From positions 62,001 to 126,000 of the forward strand of contig JBKDAN010000049.1 in the NCBI GenBank assembly GCA_046316615.1: a stretch of 64,000 nucleotides of DNA, in the 5' to 3' direction. Positions 35,182-44,469 of this stretch are shown here, one piece after another. A model generated the notes under the pieces. It saw nothing but the letters and a program-made list of their open reading frames with translations. It did no database searches and was not told the DNA's origin. The translations under genes were made by a program, and so were the position numbers. The stretch's first letter is position 1; each line of letters opens with the position of its first letter. Source of the stretch: BJHL01 sp040378885. GTDB taxonomy: Bacteria > Planctomycetota > Phycisphaerae > Phycisphaerales > UBA1924.

Positions 35182-36342
35182 ATGGCTGGTGGCGATGTCC
35201 AAAGTCCCGCATCGACGGCGAGCGTGAACGCAGCGGTAGACGCGCTGCGGTCGGGCGACCTTGTCGTTTTGCCGACGGAAACGCTGTACGGGGTCTTTGC
35301 CGATGCCACGCGGCCGCAGGCGCTCAGCAAGTTGAGAGCAGCCCGGGCGCAGCTCGGTGCGCCGACGCATGCACCGTTGACATGGCATGCTGCAGAGCCC
35401 GAAGAGGTGCAGCCCCTCCTGATACATGACACTCACCGCCACATCGCCGGTGCGGTGCTGCCTGGTCCTGTGCGGCTGATTGTGGAGTCCGGCGGCGTGA
35501 CGCTTGCAGCGGTGACGCAGCGTTGCGGGCCGGATGTGCTCGATGCCGCGCTTGAACAGGACGCCTCCATCCGCGTGATGAGCGTTCGTGTGCCGAGTGA
35601 TGCGACGTTTGCGGCGGTGGCCAAAGCTGGCGGCTTGCTTGTTGGTGAGCGTGTCGGCTTGATCGGACTGGGTGACGGGCGGGTGCTTGCGGCAGATGCT
35701 GGGGCGATCGCGGCGAAGGCTGGTGTTCGCGTGGTGGTTGATACCGGTCCGACACAGTTTGGTGCGCCGAGCAACGCAGTGCGCCTGATGCATGGCGGTT
35801 GGTATCGAATCGAGGGTGCGGGCGCGTGGAGCGAGCGCACGTTGCGGAGCAAGTTTGAAACGCAGATTCTGTTTCTGTGCACAGGCAATACCTGTCGAAG
35901 CCCGATGGCGGAGGCGATCGCACGCCACTATCTGTCCAAACCTCACGCAACCAAGAAGCCCACGCGCGTTGCCAGTGCGGGTGTTGCGACGAGTGATGGT
36001 CTTGCAATGACACCTGAAGCCAAGGAGGCGCTTGAGCGACTGCGAATTGATCCGGGTCGCCATCGCTCGCGTGTGCTGACGCGCGAGATGGTGGAAGATG
36101 CAACGGTGATTTACGCCATGACACGTTCGCATGCCCAGCAGGCCATCGCGCTGATGCCAGCGGCGAAGGACAAGATTCAGATTCTTGATCCCAGCGGGCG
36201 TGATGTCGCGGACCCCATCGGCAGTTCGCTTGCCACGTACGTGCAGACCGCGGAAGCGATCGCGAACTTCATTCGCACGCGGTTTACGGCAGATGGCACG
36301 CTCACGCTCCCTCGTAAAAAGGGCATTCTGGAGCCGGGCTGA
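35182..36342 (+). CDS. YrdC/Sua5-like domain fused to low-molecular-weight phosphatase
   Basis: Residues about 10-205 resemble YrdC/Sua5 threonylcarbamoyl-AMP synthase (GDLVVLPTETLYGVFADAT). The second half is a low-molecular-weight protein tyrosine phosphatase with P-loop LCTGNTCRSPMAEA (Cys233 to Arg239) and the general-acid loop DPSGRDVADPIG. In the first half the usual Lys-x-Arg and Ser-Ala-Asn motifs are not visible, so synthase activity is doubtful. The phosphatase active site looks intact and could act on phosphotyrosine or phosphoarginine. It is divergent from the pseudopilin gene and convergent with the ligase gene. Confidence 0.88.
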   Translation: MAGGDVQSPASTASVNAAVDALRSGDLVVLPTETLYGVFADATRPQALSKLRAARAQLGAPTHAPLTWHAAEPEEVQPLLIHDTHRHIAGAVLPGPVRLIVESGGVTLAAVTQRCGPDVLDAALEQDASIRVMSVRVPSDATFAAVAKAGGLLVGERVGLIGLGDGRVLAADAGAIAAKAGVRVVVDTGPTQFGAPSNAVRLMHGGWYRIEGAGAWSERTLRSKFETQILFLCTGNTCRSPMAEAIARHYLSKPHATKKPTRVASAGVATSDGLAMTPEAKEALERLRIDPGRHRSRVLTREMVEDATVIYAMTRSHAQQAIALMPAAKDKIQILDPSGRDVADPIGSSLATYVQTAEAIANFIRTRFTADGTLTLPRKKGILEPG

Positions 36343-36355
36343 AGCTGCGAGTGCA

Positions 36356-37984
36356 TCACGTCGCTTCGATGCGCATCAGGGTGTGCACGCTTGCCACCGT
36401 GTCGGCTTGCGCGGGCGTCTTGTCGTCGCGAATTCGTGCGATGCGGGGGAAGCGCAGGGCGACGCCGCTCTTGTGACGGTTGGAATCCTGCAAACCTTCG
36501 AAGGCGAGCTCGAAGACCATGGTGGGCTTGACGGCACGAACCGGGCCGTGTCGGCTCAGTGTGTTGGCACGCACGAACGCATCGACGCGATCAATCTCCG
36601 CGTCGGACAGGCCTGAATACGCCTTTGCGATGGTGACGAGTTCGCCTGTGCCAGGTGTCTCGCCTGTCCACGCCGCAAAGGTGTAATCCGTAAAGACCGA
36701 TGCACGTCTGCCGCTGCCCGGCTGGGCTGCGATGAGAACAGCATCGATGGTGAAGGGCTCAATCTTCCACTTCCACCAGTCACCGCGCTCGCGACCCGTG
36801 CCGTACGTGCTTGTACGACGCTTGAGCATGATGCCTTCCACACCGCGCTGGCGCGAGGTGGCTCGCAGGTGAGTCAGCTCGTCCCATGATGTTGCGGAGA
36901 TGACGGGCGAGAGGGAGATGGCGGGTTCGCCTCTCAAATTGTGCAACAAGGCTTCGAGCCGGGCGCGGCGATCGGCGAGCGGGGTGCTGCGTAGATCTTC
37001 GCCCTGCCACTCGAGCACGTCATACGCGACGAAGCGCACGGGCGTGTCGACGAAGAGCAACTCATCGTGTCGTGCCTGGGTTGTCTTGCCGATGCGAAGT
37101 TGGAGATCGCTGAAGGGCAGCGGGCGCGCTGAGCCCGGCTCCCACGCGAGAATCTCCCCATCCAGCACGCAGCCATCGGGCAGACCCGAAAGCACACTCG
37201 CGAGATCCGTGAAGCGATCGCTGAGCATGTCTTCGCCTCGTGACCAGATTGTGATGCGCTGCTCGCGTGCGATGACTTGTGCGCGGATGCCGTCCCACTT
37301 CCATTCCGCTTGCCACTGGCTGATGTCGCCCAGGGTCTCGACAGGCTGTTCAAGCGGCGACGCGAGGTAGAACGGATAGGGTTTGGCGCCGCGAGCGTCG
37401 GCGCGTTGCGGAGCGAGCAGCTTGGCGTAGTCGGAGGGCGTTGGATCCCAGTTGCCCATCACGCGGTGGGCCATCTCGGCTTGATCGACTTGCGCCACCT
37501 GTGCCAGGGCTCTCACAGCAAGTGTGCGAGAGAGACCCACGCGAAAGGAGCCGCTGATGAGCTTGTGAAAGACGAATCGCTGCGAAGCCGGCAGGCGACT
37601 CCAGATGGAACGAAGGACTTCCCGCTTCTGATCGCTCTTCATCGTGCGCAGCGGCAGGATGAACGATTCCATCGCTTCGGCCAGTGTCATGGGTTCGCCC
37701 GCTGCGTCGTCAGGCAGCAGCAGTGAGATCGTTTCGCTCAGGTCGCCAACGGCTTCGTAGCTTTCGTTGATGAGCCAGGCGGGCATGCTCGTGGCTTCTT
37801 GCAGCGCAAGTCGCAGGTCGGTGTGGCTGACGGCTCGCTTGACGCGTCCGCCGGTGAGAATCCATGCAGCCCACGCGGCATCGCGAGGTGGCGCAGCATG
37901 CAAGTACGCCACGAGCGCCGCCACCTTGTCGTTGGTGCTCGTTGACGCGTCGAGAGATTCGTACATGGCGGTGAAAGCTTGCAT
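36356..37984 (-). CDS. ATP-dependent DNA ligase (damage-response type)
   Basis: The 542-residue enzyme has the adenylation motif EWKWDGIRAQV, whose Lys is the AMP acceptor, then WSRGEDMLSDRF, LDGEILAWE, EGIMLKRRTSTY and WWKWKIEPF (motifs III-V), and an OB domain. An N-terminal helical domain of about 200 residues precedes them. Length and the adjacent exonuclease match the bacterial family annotated as cisplatin damage-response ligase. It seals nicks in repair. The exonuclease gene is 76 bases upstream on the same strand, so the two form an operon. Confidence 0.92.
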   Translation of the reverse strand: MQAFTAMYESLDASTSTNDKVAALVAYLHAAPPRDAAWAAWILTGGRVKRAVSHTDLRLALQEATSMPAWLINESYEAVGDLSETISLLLPDDAAGEPMTLAEAMESFILPLRTMKSDQKREVLRSIWSRLPASQRFVFHKLISGSFRVGLSRTLAVRALAQVAQVDQAEMAHRVMGNWDPTPSDYAKLLAPQRADARGAKPYPFYLASPLEQPVETLGDISQWQAEWKWDGIRAQVIAREQRITIWSRGEDMLSDRFTDLASVLSGLPDGCVLDGEILAWEPGSARPLPFSDLQLRIGKTTQARHDELLFVDTPVRFVAYDVLEWQGEDLRSTPLADRRARLEALLHNLRGEPAISLSPVISATSWDELTHLRATSRQRGVEGIMLKRRTSTYGTGRERGDWWKWKIEPFTIDAVLIAAQPGSGRRASVFTDYTFAAWTGETPGTGELVTIAKAYSGLSDAEIDRVDAFVRANTLSRHGPVRAVKPTMVFELAFEGLQDSNRHKSGVALRFPRIARIRDDKTPAQADTVASVHTLMRIEAT

Positions 37985-38060
37985 GCGAAGAAAACACACG
38001 GGCGATCAGATGGGATTCACGAGTTGTGCGAGAGAACGCGTGGTCGACCTGTTGTGATGT

Positions 38061-39137
38061 TCAGCTCCCTTCTGCGTCGGTTGTTGCTGGTGGGTTGTCG
38101 TCGGTGGCTTTGTCTTCGGTCGCGCCGCCTTCGCCTTCAAAGCGGGTTGCGATTGTCCATGTCTCAAGGCCTTGTTCCTTGAGATATCGCGCGAGGACGG
38201 ATGTGTACCCGTGTGTCACGCCCACGCGTGTCGCGCCCGTGGCGCGGATGGTCTCGAGCAGGCCCGGCCAGTCGGCGTGGTCGCTGAGTACAAAGCCGCG
38301 ATCCACGCCTCGTCGCCTTCGCGGGCCGCGGACTCGCATCCAACCGCTGGCGAACGCCTCGCGTCGCTCGCCGAACTTGCGAGCCCATGCGCTGTTGTCT
38401 GCGCCGGGAGGCGCGATGATGATCGCTTTGCCAGCGGCGTTCTTGACGTTGGTCTTGTCGGCTCGTTCGCAATCCGGGAGCTTGACACCCGCTGCGGCGT
38501 AGATGGGCAGGAACTTCTCGACCGCTCCATGGACGTAGATCGGTCCCACGCTCGCATCGAGCAGAGCCAGCACGCTCTGGGCCTTTCCGAGTGCGTACGC
38601 ATAGACGATGGAGGTTGCGCCTTCGCGTGCGTTGTCTACCCACCACGCGTTGATTTGTTGACCAATGTCTTCTCGCGATTGCCAGCGATAAATGGGCAAG
38701 CCAAACGTGCTCTCGGTGATGAACGTGTGGCACGCGACGGGTTCCATCTGTTCGCCACTGCAGTCTCGCTGGGTCTTGTAGTCGCCGCTGACGACCCACA
38801 CTTCACCCTTGTGCTCCACACGCACCATGGCGGAGCCCAGCACGTGACCTGCGGGATGCAGGCTCACGCGAACATCGCCAACATCACGCACTTCGCCGAA
38901 GGCCACGCCTGTCACCTGCACATTGCCCAGGCGTGCACGCAAGACCGCGACGCCGCTCTGTGCACAGAAGTAGTCGCTCGCACCCCAGCGTGCATGGTCG
39001 CTATGCGCGTGCGTGATGATCGCACGATCGCCCGGCGCAGGTCGCCATGGATCGACATAGAAGCCACCTCGCGGGCAGTACAAACCTTTATCGGTGTTGG
39101 TCAACAGGTCCGGCACAGCATCACTGTTCGCACACAT
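38061..39137 (-). CDS. Ligase-associated DNA exonuclease, metallo-beta-lactamase fold
   Basis: The 358-residue protein has the metal-binding THAHSDHARWG near residue 44, HPAGHVLGSAMV, SGDYKTQ and the C-terminal SDHADWPGL, placing it in the beta-CASP/mRNA-3'-end-processing type of metallo-beta-lactamase. Together with the downstream ATP-dependent ligase it matches the known ligase-associated exonuclease pair used in DNA repair. It ends in a low-complexity acidic tail. The helicase and phosphoesterase partners found in some genomes are absent here. Confidence 0.9.
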   Translation of the reverse strand: MCANSDAVPDLLTNTDKGLYCPRGGFYVDPWRPAPGDRAIITHAHSDHARWGASDYFCAQSGVAVLRARLGNVQVTGVAFGEVRDVGDVRVSLHPAGHVLGSAMVRVEHKGEVWVVSGDYKTQRDCSGEQMEPVACHTFITESTFGLPIYRWQSREDIGQQINAWWVDNAREGATSIVYAYALGKAQSVLALLDASVGPIYVHGAVEKFLPIYAAAGVKLPDCERADKTNVKNAAGKAIIIAPPGADNSAWARKFGERREAFASGWMRVRGPRRRRGVDRGFVLSDHADWPGLLETIRATGATRVGVTHGYTSVLARYLKEQGLETWTIATRFEGEGGATEDKATDDNPPATTDAEGS

Positions 39138-39169
39138 CGTGCTGCGCGACGCACTGCGGCGTGCATGAA

Positions 39170-40522
39170 CTACTTCTCACCGTCCATCACGCGGCGGATG
39201 CCCATGGCGCCGATCGCGAAGCCGGCGACGGCAAAGGCGAGAAGCACCGCGAAGGGCAGCATGAGCTCCCGCGTGGTCATGCCGCGCCAGATAGTTCCTT
39301 CGCACGCCAGCACGCCCCATTTGAACGGACTGATGTTGCTGAGCGTCTGCATCCAGCCGGGCATGAAGAACAGCGGAATCGTGCCGCCACCGATCATGGC
39401 CAGAACCAGCGCCACGCCTCGGGCGATGCCCGATGCTCCCTCGCGGCTGGCAAGCAGGCCGGCCAGCGCCATCATGACGCCTGCGAAACCAGCGGCGTTG
39501 AGAAAGATCGCCAGCACGAACATGGGCCAGTTGCCCACGCGCACGCCCATCACGAGCATGACCGCTGTCAGCATCGCTTGCACCAGTACGCACGCCATGG
39601 CACAGCCGAGGCCCTTGCCAAGAAGAACCTGCACGCGTGTCATGGGGCTCAGGCGCAGGCGTCGCAACGTGCCGGCGCTGCGCTCCTCGGCAATGGACAC
39701 GGTGAAGGCGAGCACGCAGCCCATAAGCCCCCATACCACGCCTTGCGGCATCGACACCTGCCAGCTTGACGTGGGGCGTTCCTTGTCGTCCTGTGCGGCG
39801 AGTTCGCTGGTCTTGACGCGGACCGGCGTCCAATCGGCAAGTGCGTTGGCGCTGCCTTCGCTCGGGCCGTCTGCATTACCCAGTGTGACGCCGCTTTGCT
39901 GCATCGTTTCAACACTGCTCAGAAGCGTGTTGATGGCGAGCTTTTGCACCGTGTTGAGGTCGTTGGCCTGCGCCACGCGTGTACGGGCTTCGCCCACGAG
40001 CTTCTTGGTGCGTGTGGTGTCGGTCAAGGCACTGCCCAGCACGCGAAAGCCGTATTGATTCAGTTTGCCTTCAAGCATGCCCGCTTCGGCCTTGCGGGAG
40101 GGATCAACCACTGTTTCGAGTTCGAGAGCACCGCCCGAGAAGAAGGAATCAGCAGCTTGCTCAAAGCCCTTGGGAATGACCACAATGGCGCTCGCGCCAC
40201 CTGTCCGGAGCAGTTGCTCGGCTTGTTCTCGCGACAGCGTCGGTTCTGGAGAGATGAGCTTGCCCGTGTCGTCTTTGGTCGCGGGCAGCGCTCGCAGCAC
40301 GCTGTCGCTGCGCAGGTCGTTCACAAAGGCGCGACTGATCGCGCCGCCATCCTCGTTGACAATCGCGACGCGCATGCCGCCGCTGCTGCCGCTCGAGCCG
40401 CTGTAGATCAGGCCGAAAAAGATCGCGAAGAGAATCGGAAAGACAAAGACCGCGAAAAAACCGCCCTTATCTCGCAAGAGCAGACGGAAGTCCTTCAACG
40501 CGATGGTGATGACGCTGGACAT
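39170..40522 (-). CDS. ABC-2 type transporter permease
   Basis: The 450-residue membrane protein has an N-terminal helix after MSSVITIALKDFRLLLRDK, a large soluble loop of about 190 residues, and five C-terminal helices with the ABC-2 core (GVVWGLMGCVLAFTVSIAEERSAGTLRRLRLSPM). This is the layout of NatB/YhgE-like exporters. Its ATPase is probably the gene at 41377-42234, two genes upstream on the same strand. The substrate is unknown. ATG 40522 is preferred to the longer frame. Confidence 0.9.
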   Translation of the reverse strand: MSSVITIALKDFRLLLRDKGGFFAVFVFPILFAIFFGLIYSGSSGSSGGMRVAIVNEDGGAISRAFVNDLRSDSVLRALPATKDDTGKLISPEPTLSREQAEQLLRTGGASAIVVIPKGFEQAADSFFSGGALELETVVDPSRKAEAGMLEGKLNQYGFRVLGSALTDTTRTKKLVGEARTRVAQANDLNTVQKLAINTLLSSVETMQQSGVTLGNADGPSEGSANALADWTPVRVKTSELAAQDDKERPTSSWQVSMPQGVVWGLMGCVLAFTVSIAEERSAGTLRRLRLSPMTRVQVLLGKGLGCAMACVLVQAMLTAVMLVMGVRVGNWPMFVLAIFLNAAGFAGVMMALAGLLASREGASGIARGVALVLAMIGGGTIPLFFMPGWMQTLSNISPFKWGVLACEGTIWRGMTTRELMLPFAVLLAFAVAGFAIGAMGIRRVMDGEK

Positions 40523-40572
40523 GTATCGCACGAGCAGCCGTGCTCCGCTAGCGTACGGCTCGCGCCACATGT

Positions 40573-41319
40573 TTACTTGCGCGCCGGCACTTTCGCCAGA
40601 AACACCTCGACATCGGCAAGCGGCACCGCAAAGCTGACGTTCTCAATGCCTTGGCCCACCAGCTTCGAGCGGATGATGCCCAGCAGATGGCCGTCTTCGG
40701 CGAGGAGTGCGCCGCCAGAGTTGCCGGGCGACACGGCGGCGTCGGTCTGAATCAACGCGGTTGGCGCGATTTCACTCGCTCGGCGCTGGGCCGAGATGAT
40801 GCCCTGCGAAACCGTCCATCCAAGGCCCACCGGATGCCCGATGACGAAGACCTTGCTGCCCACAGGTGTTTCACCGCCGTGTTCAAGTTCGATCGGTTGC
40901 CAGGTGGCGGCCTGGGTGACACGAACGACTGCGAGGTCACTCGCTTCGTTCTTGGCGACGACGGTGCCGGCGTACTCGCTGCCGCCCCATGTGCTGATGA
41001 GGACGACGTCCTGCTCCGTTACGACGTGCGCGCTTGTCAGAATGTCGCCATCTGCTGTGACGACGACGCCCGAGCCCTGGCCCGTCGCTGTCACGATGCG
41101 CACAATGCCCTCGCGATGCGTTGTGTAGAGGTTGCACACCGGGCACTCGGGATGCAGGTCGGGCCGCATGTGCAGCGAACCCTTGCGATGTGGTGTCGCA
41201 TCGGCGTGCTCGGCGCCCATCGTGTTCTCGTCCGCGTGCGGTGAGGTCGTCTTGCAGCCCGCAAGACAGATGACGAAAGCCGCCAAACCCACCAGACCGG
41301 CATGTGTGCGTGTGTGCAT
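40573..41319 (-). CDS. Trypsin-like serine protease, lipoprotein
   Basis: The 248-residue protein has a lipoprotein signal ending CLAGC (Cys at residue 22). A chymotrypsin-fold protease follows, with catalytic His in LTSAHVV, Asp in ASDLAVV and Ser in SPGNSGGALL. It resembles the protease domain of DegP/HtrA but lacks a PDZ domain. It is expected on the outer face of the membrane. It lies between an ABC ATPase and an ABC permease gene with gaps of about 50 bases, so it is probably in their operon. ATG 41319 is preferred to GTG 41334. Confidence 0.9.
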   Translation of the reverse strand: MHTRTHAGLVGLAAFVICLAGCKTTSPHADENTMGAEHADATPHRKGSLHMRPDLHPECPVCNLYTTHREGIVRIVTATGQGSGVVVTADGDILTSAHVVTEQDVVLISTWGGSEYAGTVVAKNEASDLAVVRVTQAATWQPIELEHGGETPVGSKVFVIGHPVGLGWTVSQGIISAQRRASEIAPTALIQTDAAVSPGNSGGALLAEDGHLLGIIRSKLVGQGIENVSFAVPLADVEVFLAKVPARK

Positions 41320-41376
41320 ACGCGTCTGTTGCACACCACCCGGTCGGGGTTTCAGAGTGGCGAGAGCATGGCCCCA

Positions 41377-42234
41377 TCAATCACGCAGACTTCGTCCCGT
41401 GAGCGACAGGAACACCGATTCCAAGTCGGGCGGGTCAATGCGTACGTTGGTCGCGGTGCCGCTGGCCATGACCCGGGCGATTTCGCGAACGGGGTCGGAT
41501 GTCTCGATGCGTTCGTGCGTTTCGCCATGCGAAACCGTCACGACGGTGTGGCCGCCGTGGGCCTTTGTCAGCTCGCTCAGCGTGCCTTGGGCGAGCACTT
41601 TGCCCTTATCGATGATGGCGATGCGATCGCAGAGCTTGCTGGCTTCTTCCATGTAGTGCGTTGTGTAGATGATGGTTCGCCCCTCGCTCGCGAGCTTGCG
41701 AACCACGTCCATCAGGTTGTTGCGGCTCTGTGGGTCAACACCAGCGGTGGGCTCATCCAGCAGCAGCAGTGGCGGATCGTGAATCATCGCGACGGCGAGA
41801 TTGAGCCGGCGCTTCATGCCGCCCGAATACGTTGCGACGCGATCTGCGCGGCGAGGGGTGAGGCCGACCAGATCGAGGACGGTATCGACACGAGTTTGCA
41901 GCCCATCGCCTCGCAAGTGATAGAGCTTCCCGAAGAAACGCAGGTTTTCTTCGCCTGTCAGTTGGTCGTACAGAGCGAGCTCCTGCGGCGCGACGCCCAA
42001 GTGCATGCGGGCTGCGCTGCTGGTGGGGGTGCCCGCGCCCTCGATGTTCACGGTGCCTTCATCGGGCGTGACGAGCCCGGTGGCCATGCCAATCGTGGTG
42101 CTCTTTCCCGCGCCGTTGGGACCCAGGAGTCCAAACACTTCGCCTTTGCGGACACTCAGCGTCACACCGTCCACCGCGGTCAGCCGCCGACTGGCGGGGC
42201 CAAAGTGCTTGTGGAGGTTGGTGAGCGTAAGCAT
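41377..42234 (-). CDS. ABC transporter ATP-binding protein (NatA/drug-exporter type)
   Basis: The 285-residue protein has Walker A GPNGAGKSTT, Q-loop VAPQELALYDQLTGEENL, signature TYSGGMKRRLNLAVAM, Walker B LLLLDEPTAGVDP and the switch His in TTHYMEEA. These phrases are typical of the ATPase of ABC-2 exporters (NatA, CcmA, DrrA-like). The likely permease is the gene at 39170-40522. ATG 42234 starts MLTLTNLHKHFG; the frame is open upstream, but that part is not ABC sequence. Confidence 0.93.
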   Translation of the reverse strand: MLTLTNLHKHFGPASRRLTAVDGVTLSVRKGEVFGLLGPNGAGKSTTIGMATGLVTPDEGTVNIEGAGTPTSSAARMHLGVAPQELALYDQLTGEENLRFFGKLYHLRGDGLQTRVDTVLDLVGLTPRRADRVATYSGGMKRRLNLAVAMIHDPPLLLLDEPTAGVDPQSRNNLMDVVRKLASEGRTIIYTTHYMEEASKLCDRIAIIDKGKVLAQGTLSELTKAHGGHTVVTVSHGETHERIETSDPVREIARVMASGTATNVRIDPPDLESVFLSLTGRSLRD

Positions 42235-42284
42235 GACGGGACAGTAGAAGGCACTGGGCATCGGGCACTGGGTACCCGTGAAAG

Positions 42285-42318
42285 ACAAAGGCACCGCGCG
42301 ACGGCGGTGCCTTTGCAT
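42285..42318 (-). terminator. Terminator after rpiB
   Basis: The perfect stem AAAGGCACCGC / GCGGTGCCTTT with a six-base loop (42287-42314) is followed on the minus strand by GTCTTTC. It lies just downstream of rpiB and before the ABC ATPase gene, so it probably ends the rpiB transcript. Confidence 0.75.
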
Positions 42319-42358
42319 TCCATTTTGATTTCTTGAGCCCCATCCCGAACGCGGTTGC

Positions 42359-42823
42359 TTACTCCACCACGCCCGCCGGGTCCTTCCCCTTCTCAATCGC
42401 TTCAATCTTGTGAATGCGACGGCTGTGGCGGCCACCTTCAAAGTTGCTGCCCAGGAAAGAATCGACGATCTTCTCGATCAATCGCTGACCCAGCAGATCC
42501 GCGCTCATGCAGACAACATTGGCGTTGTTGTGGCTGCGGGCCAGGTGCGCCGTCATTTCGTCGTGCACCACGGCGGCCCGCACGCCCGGCACCTTGTTCG
42601 CGGCGATGCTCATGCCGATGCCCGTCCCGCAGAGCAGGACGCCCAGATCGGCCTTTCCTTCGGCAACGGCCTTGCCCACTTGGAAGGCGCGATCGGGATA
42701 ATCGGCCGGCGGGCCTGAGATATCACCCATGATGACGGCCTCATGCCCCTCGCGCTGCAGCTTCTCCTGAAGTTGCTTGATCCCCGTATATCCACGATGG
42801 TCGGCCGACAGTGCGATGCGCAT
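42359..42823 (-). CDS. rpiB: Ribose-5-phosphate isomerase B
   Basis: RpiB interconverts ribose 5-phosphate and ribulose 5-phosphate in the pentose phosphate pathway. The 154-residue product has IALSADHRGYTGIK, the catalytic Cys in LLCGTGIGMSIAANK and the block RSHNNANVVCMSADLLG. Length matches the family (about 150). A strong AAAGGAG precedes ATG 42823, ruling out the longer frame. Confidence 0.96.
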   Translation of the reverse strand: MRIALSADHRGYTGIKQLQEKLQREGHEAVIMGDISGPPADYPDRAFQVGKAVAEGKADLGVLLCGTGIGMSIAANKVPGVRAAVVHDEMTAHLARSHNNANVVCMSADLLGQRLIEKIVDSFLGSNFEGGRHSRRIHKIEAIEKGKDPAGVVE

Positions 42824-42901
42824 ACCCGCTCCTTTCGCGCCACTGTAGGTGAATGACTCGCACGGCAGACACCCACGGGCGTTGGGTTCGTATCGTTTGC
42901 C

Positions 42902-43537
42902 ATGGCACGCGCTGCGATCTCTCTGGTGTTGCTCATTCCCGGCGTCATGCTTGCTGGCTGCAGCGTGCGCCTGGGGGGCTCCAAGTCGCTCGACAAGACG
43001 CTGGCCGATTTGCGCACCGAGAATCAGCAATTGCGTGACGAGTTGGCTGTTGCGCAGGGTCAGATCAAAGAGCTTGTGGCTCGTGAGGCTGGTGCCACTC
43101 GCATCACGCAATCAATGCAGGCTCAATCTTCGCCCTTCACACCCGAAGAGCTCGCCTTGGCGATGCCGCGCGTCGTCACGTTGGCGTTTGCGGGGTCCGC
43201 GGGCATTGATCGGCGCAACCCCGACAAGCCGGTGCTGGTGATGGATGTCGAAACCCTTGATGGCCGGCAGCGATTCACGCATGCTGTGGGCAGGTTGGAA
43301 GTGACGGCCAAGCAGACAACACCTTCGTCGCAGCAGCCGATCGCTCAGATCACACTGCAGCCCGCCGCACTGCGAGAGGCGTACCGCTCCGGCATACTCG
43401 GCACGCGCTACGCGCTGGAAGCTCCGCTCCGTCCCGAACTGCTCAAGTCGAAGGGGACGATTCGCGTGGAGGCGTCATTGCTGTTGGCGAGCGGCGAAAC
43501 GTTGACGGCTGAACGCGAGTTCACGGTCGGCGAATAG
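42902..43537 (+). CDS. Lipoprotein with coiled coil, unknown function
   Basis: The 211-residue product has a lipoprotein signal (LVLLIPGVMLAGC, Cys20). A predicted coiled coil follows (residues about 29-60, LDKTLADLRTENQQLRDELAV), and then a beta-rich domain of about 130 residues. I recognise no family. It is divergent from rpiB with a short gap of 78 bases. A cell-envelope location is likely. Confidence 0.7.
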   Translation: MARAAISLVLLIPGVMLAGCSVRLGGSKSLDKTLADLRTENQQLRDELAVAQGQIKELVAREAGATRITQSMQAQSSPFTPEELALAMPRVVTLAFAGSAGIDRRNPDKPVLVMDVETLDGRQRFTHAVGRLEVTAKQTTPSSQQPIAQITLQPAALREAYRSGILGTRYALEAPLRPELLKSKGTIRVEASLLLASGETLTAEREFTVGE

Positions 43538-43728
43538 CTCCCTCTTGCGAGGTGCAAGCGTTCGCGGGCATGCTTGCGTTGTTTGTCGCATGACGCGCAA
43601 AGTGCAGGCTTTTTCCCGCAGAATCTGCACGCATCGCGCAGGCTCTGCGGGCTGGCGGCATGCACGCGGTTTCCTATTGCTTCTGGTTTCGTGCTTGTAT
43701 GTCTTCCAGCCGATAATGCGATGCCTGC

Positions 43729-44379
43729 ATGCCTTCGCGCGACGACCAATCTCCCGCCTCCGCCGCTCGTCGCGACGAATTGCGCGCCCTGACCGCGCGC
43801 TGCGCCCAAGGCGACGAAGCTGCATTTGCCGATCTTTCCAATCGCCTGCGACCCGCGTTGGTTCGCCTGTTCACGGAGAAGATGTCGGCCAAGCCCGACC
43901 TCGCAGATGATCTGGCTCAGCGCACTTTGGTGGGTTTGTGGCAGGCTCTGACGGGAAACCGCTACGACGCGGCCCGGTCGGCGGTCACGACCTTCGCCTA
44001 TGCCGTCGCGCACAAAGTGTGGCTGCAGCACATCCGGGCGGCTGGCCGGGCGGATGCCGCGCTGGGTCGCTACACACGGTTGATCGCGGTGGGCCAGCAG
44101 CGCGAGCAGCAATCTCCCGCAGAGCCAACCGAGCACGCCGCATTGCTCGAAAGTCTGCGTGAGGCGCTCGCAGGCGGAGCGGCGACGGAACTGACCGACG
44201 AGGAGCGTTGGCTGGTGCGCAACTGGGCGAGCGGCCAGTCAGACCGGGATCTGGCGAAAGTGATGGGGATTGCGCCCAGCAACGTGAATGTCCGTAAACA
44301 ACGGGCATATGCCAAGTTGCGGGCGTACCTGACCCATTTGGGGTTCGGCGCCGAGCCGCGTGACGCGCAGGATTCGTGA
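43729..44379 (+). CDS. ECF-type RNA polymerase sigma factor
   Basis: The 216-residue protein has sigma region 2 (LADDLAQRTLVGLWQAL and TTFAYAVAHKVWLQHIR) and region 4 with a helix-turn-helix (GQSDRDLAKVMGIAPSNVNVRKQRAYAKLR). Regions 1 and 3 are absent, as in ECF sigma factors. The downstream gene encodes a single-pass membrane protein that is probably its anti-sigma factor. The signal is unknown. Confidence 0.88.
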   Translation: MPSRDDQSPASAARRDELRALTARCAQGDEAAFADLSNRLRPALVRLFTEKMSAKPDLADDLAQRTLVGLWQALTGNRYDAARSAVTTFAYAVAHKVWLQHIRAAGRADAALGRYTRLIAVGQQREQQSPAEPTEHAALLESLREALAGGAATELTDEERWLVRNWASGQSDRDLAKVMGIAPSNVNVRKQRAYAKLRAYLTHLGFGAEPRDAQDS

Positions 44380-44469
44380 TATTTGCCGGGAAAGCGTGCC
44401 CTGAACAGCAAGGCCTGACCGGCGAACCATCATGTGGCCCTGTGCGCGGAATCGGCGGAGTATCGGCTC

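Noticed and set aside
38172..40058. 628-codon plus-strand frame
   Set aside because: It lies antisense to the exonuclease and the ABC permease, both with clear motifs; the product has no recognisable domain.
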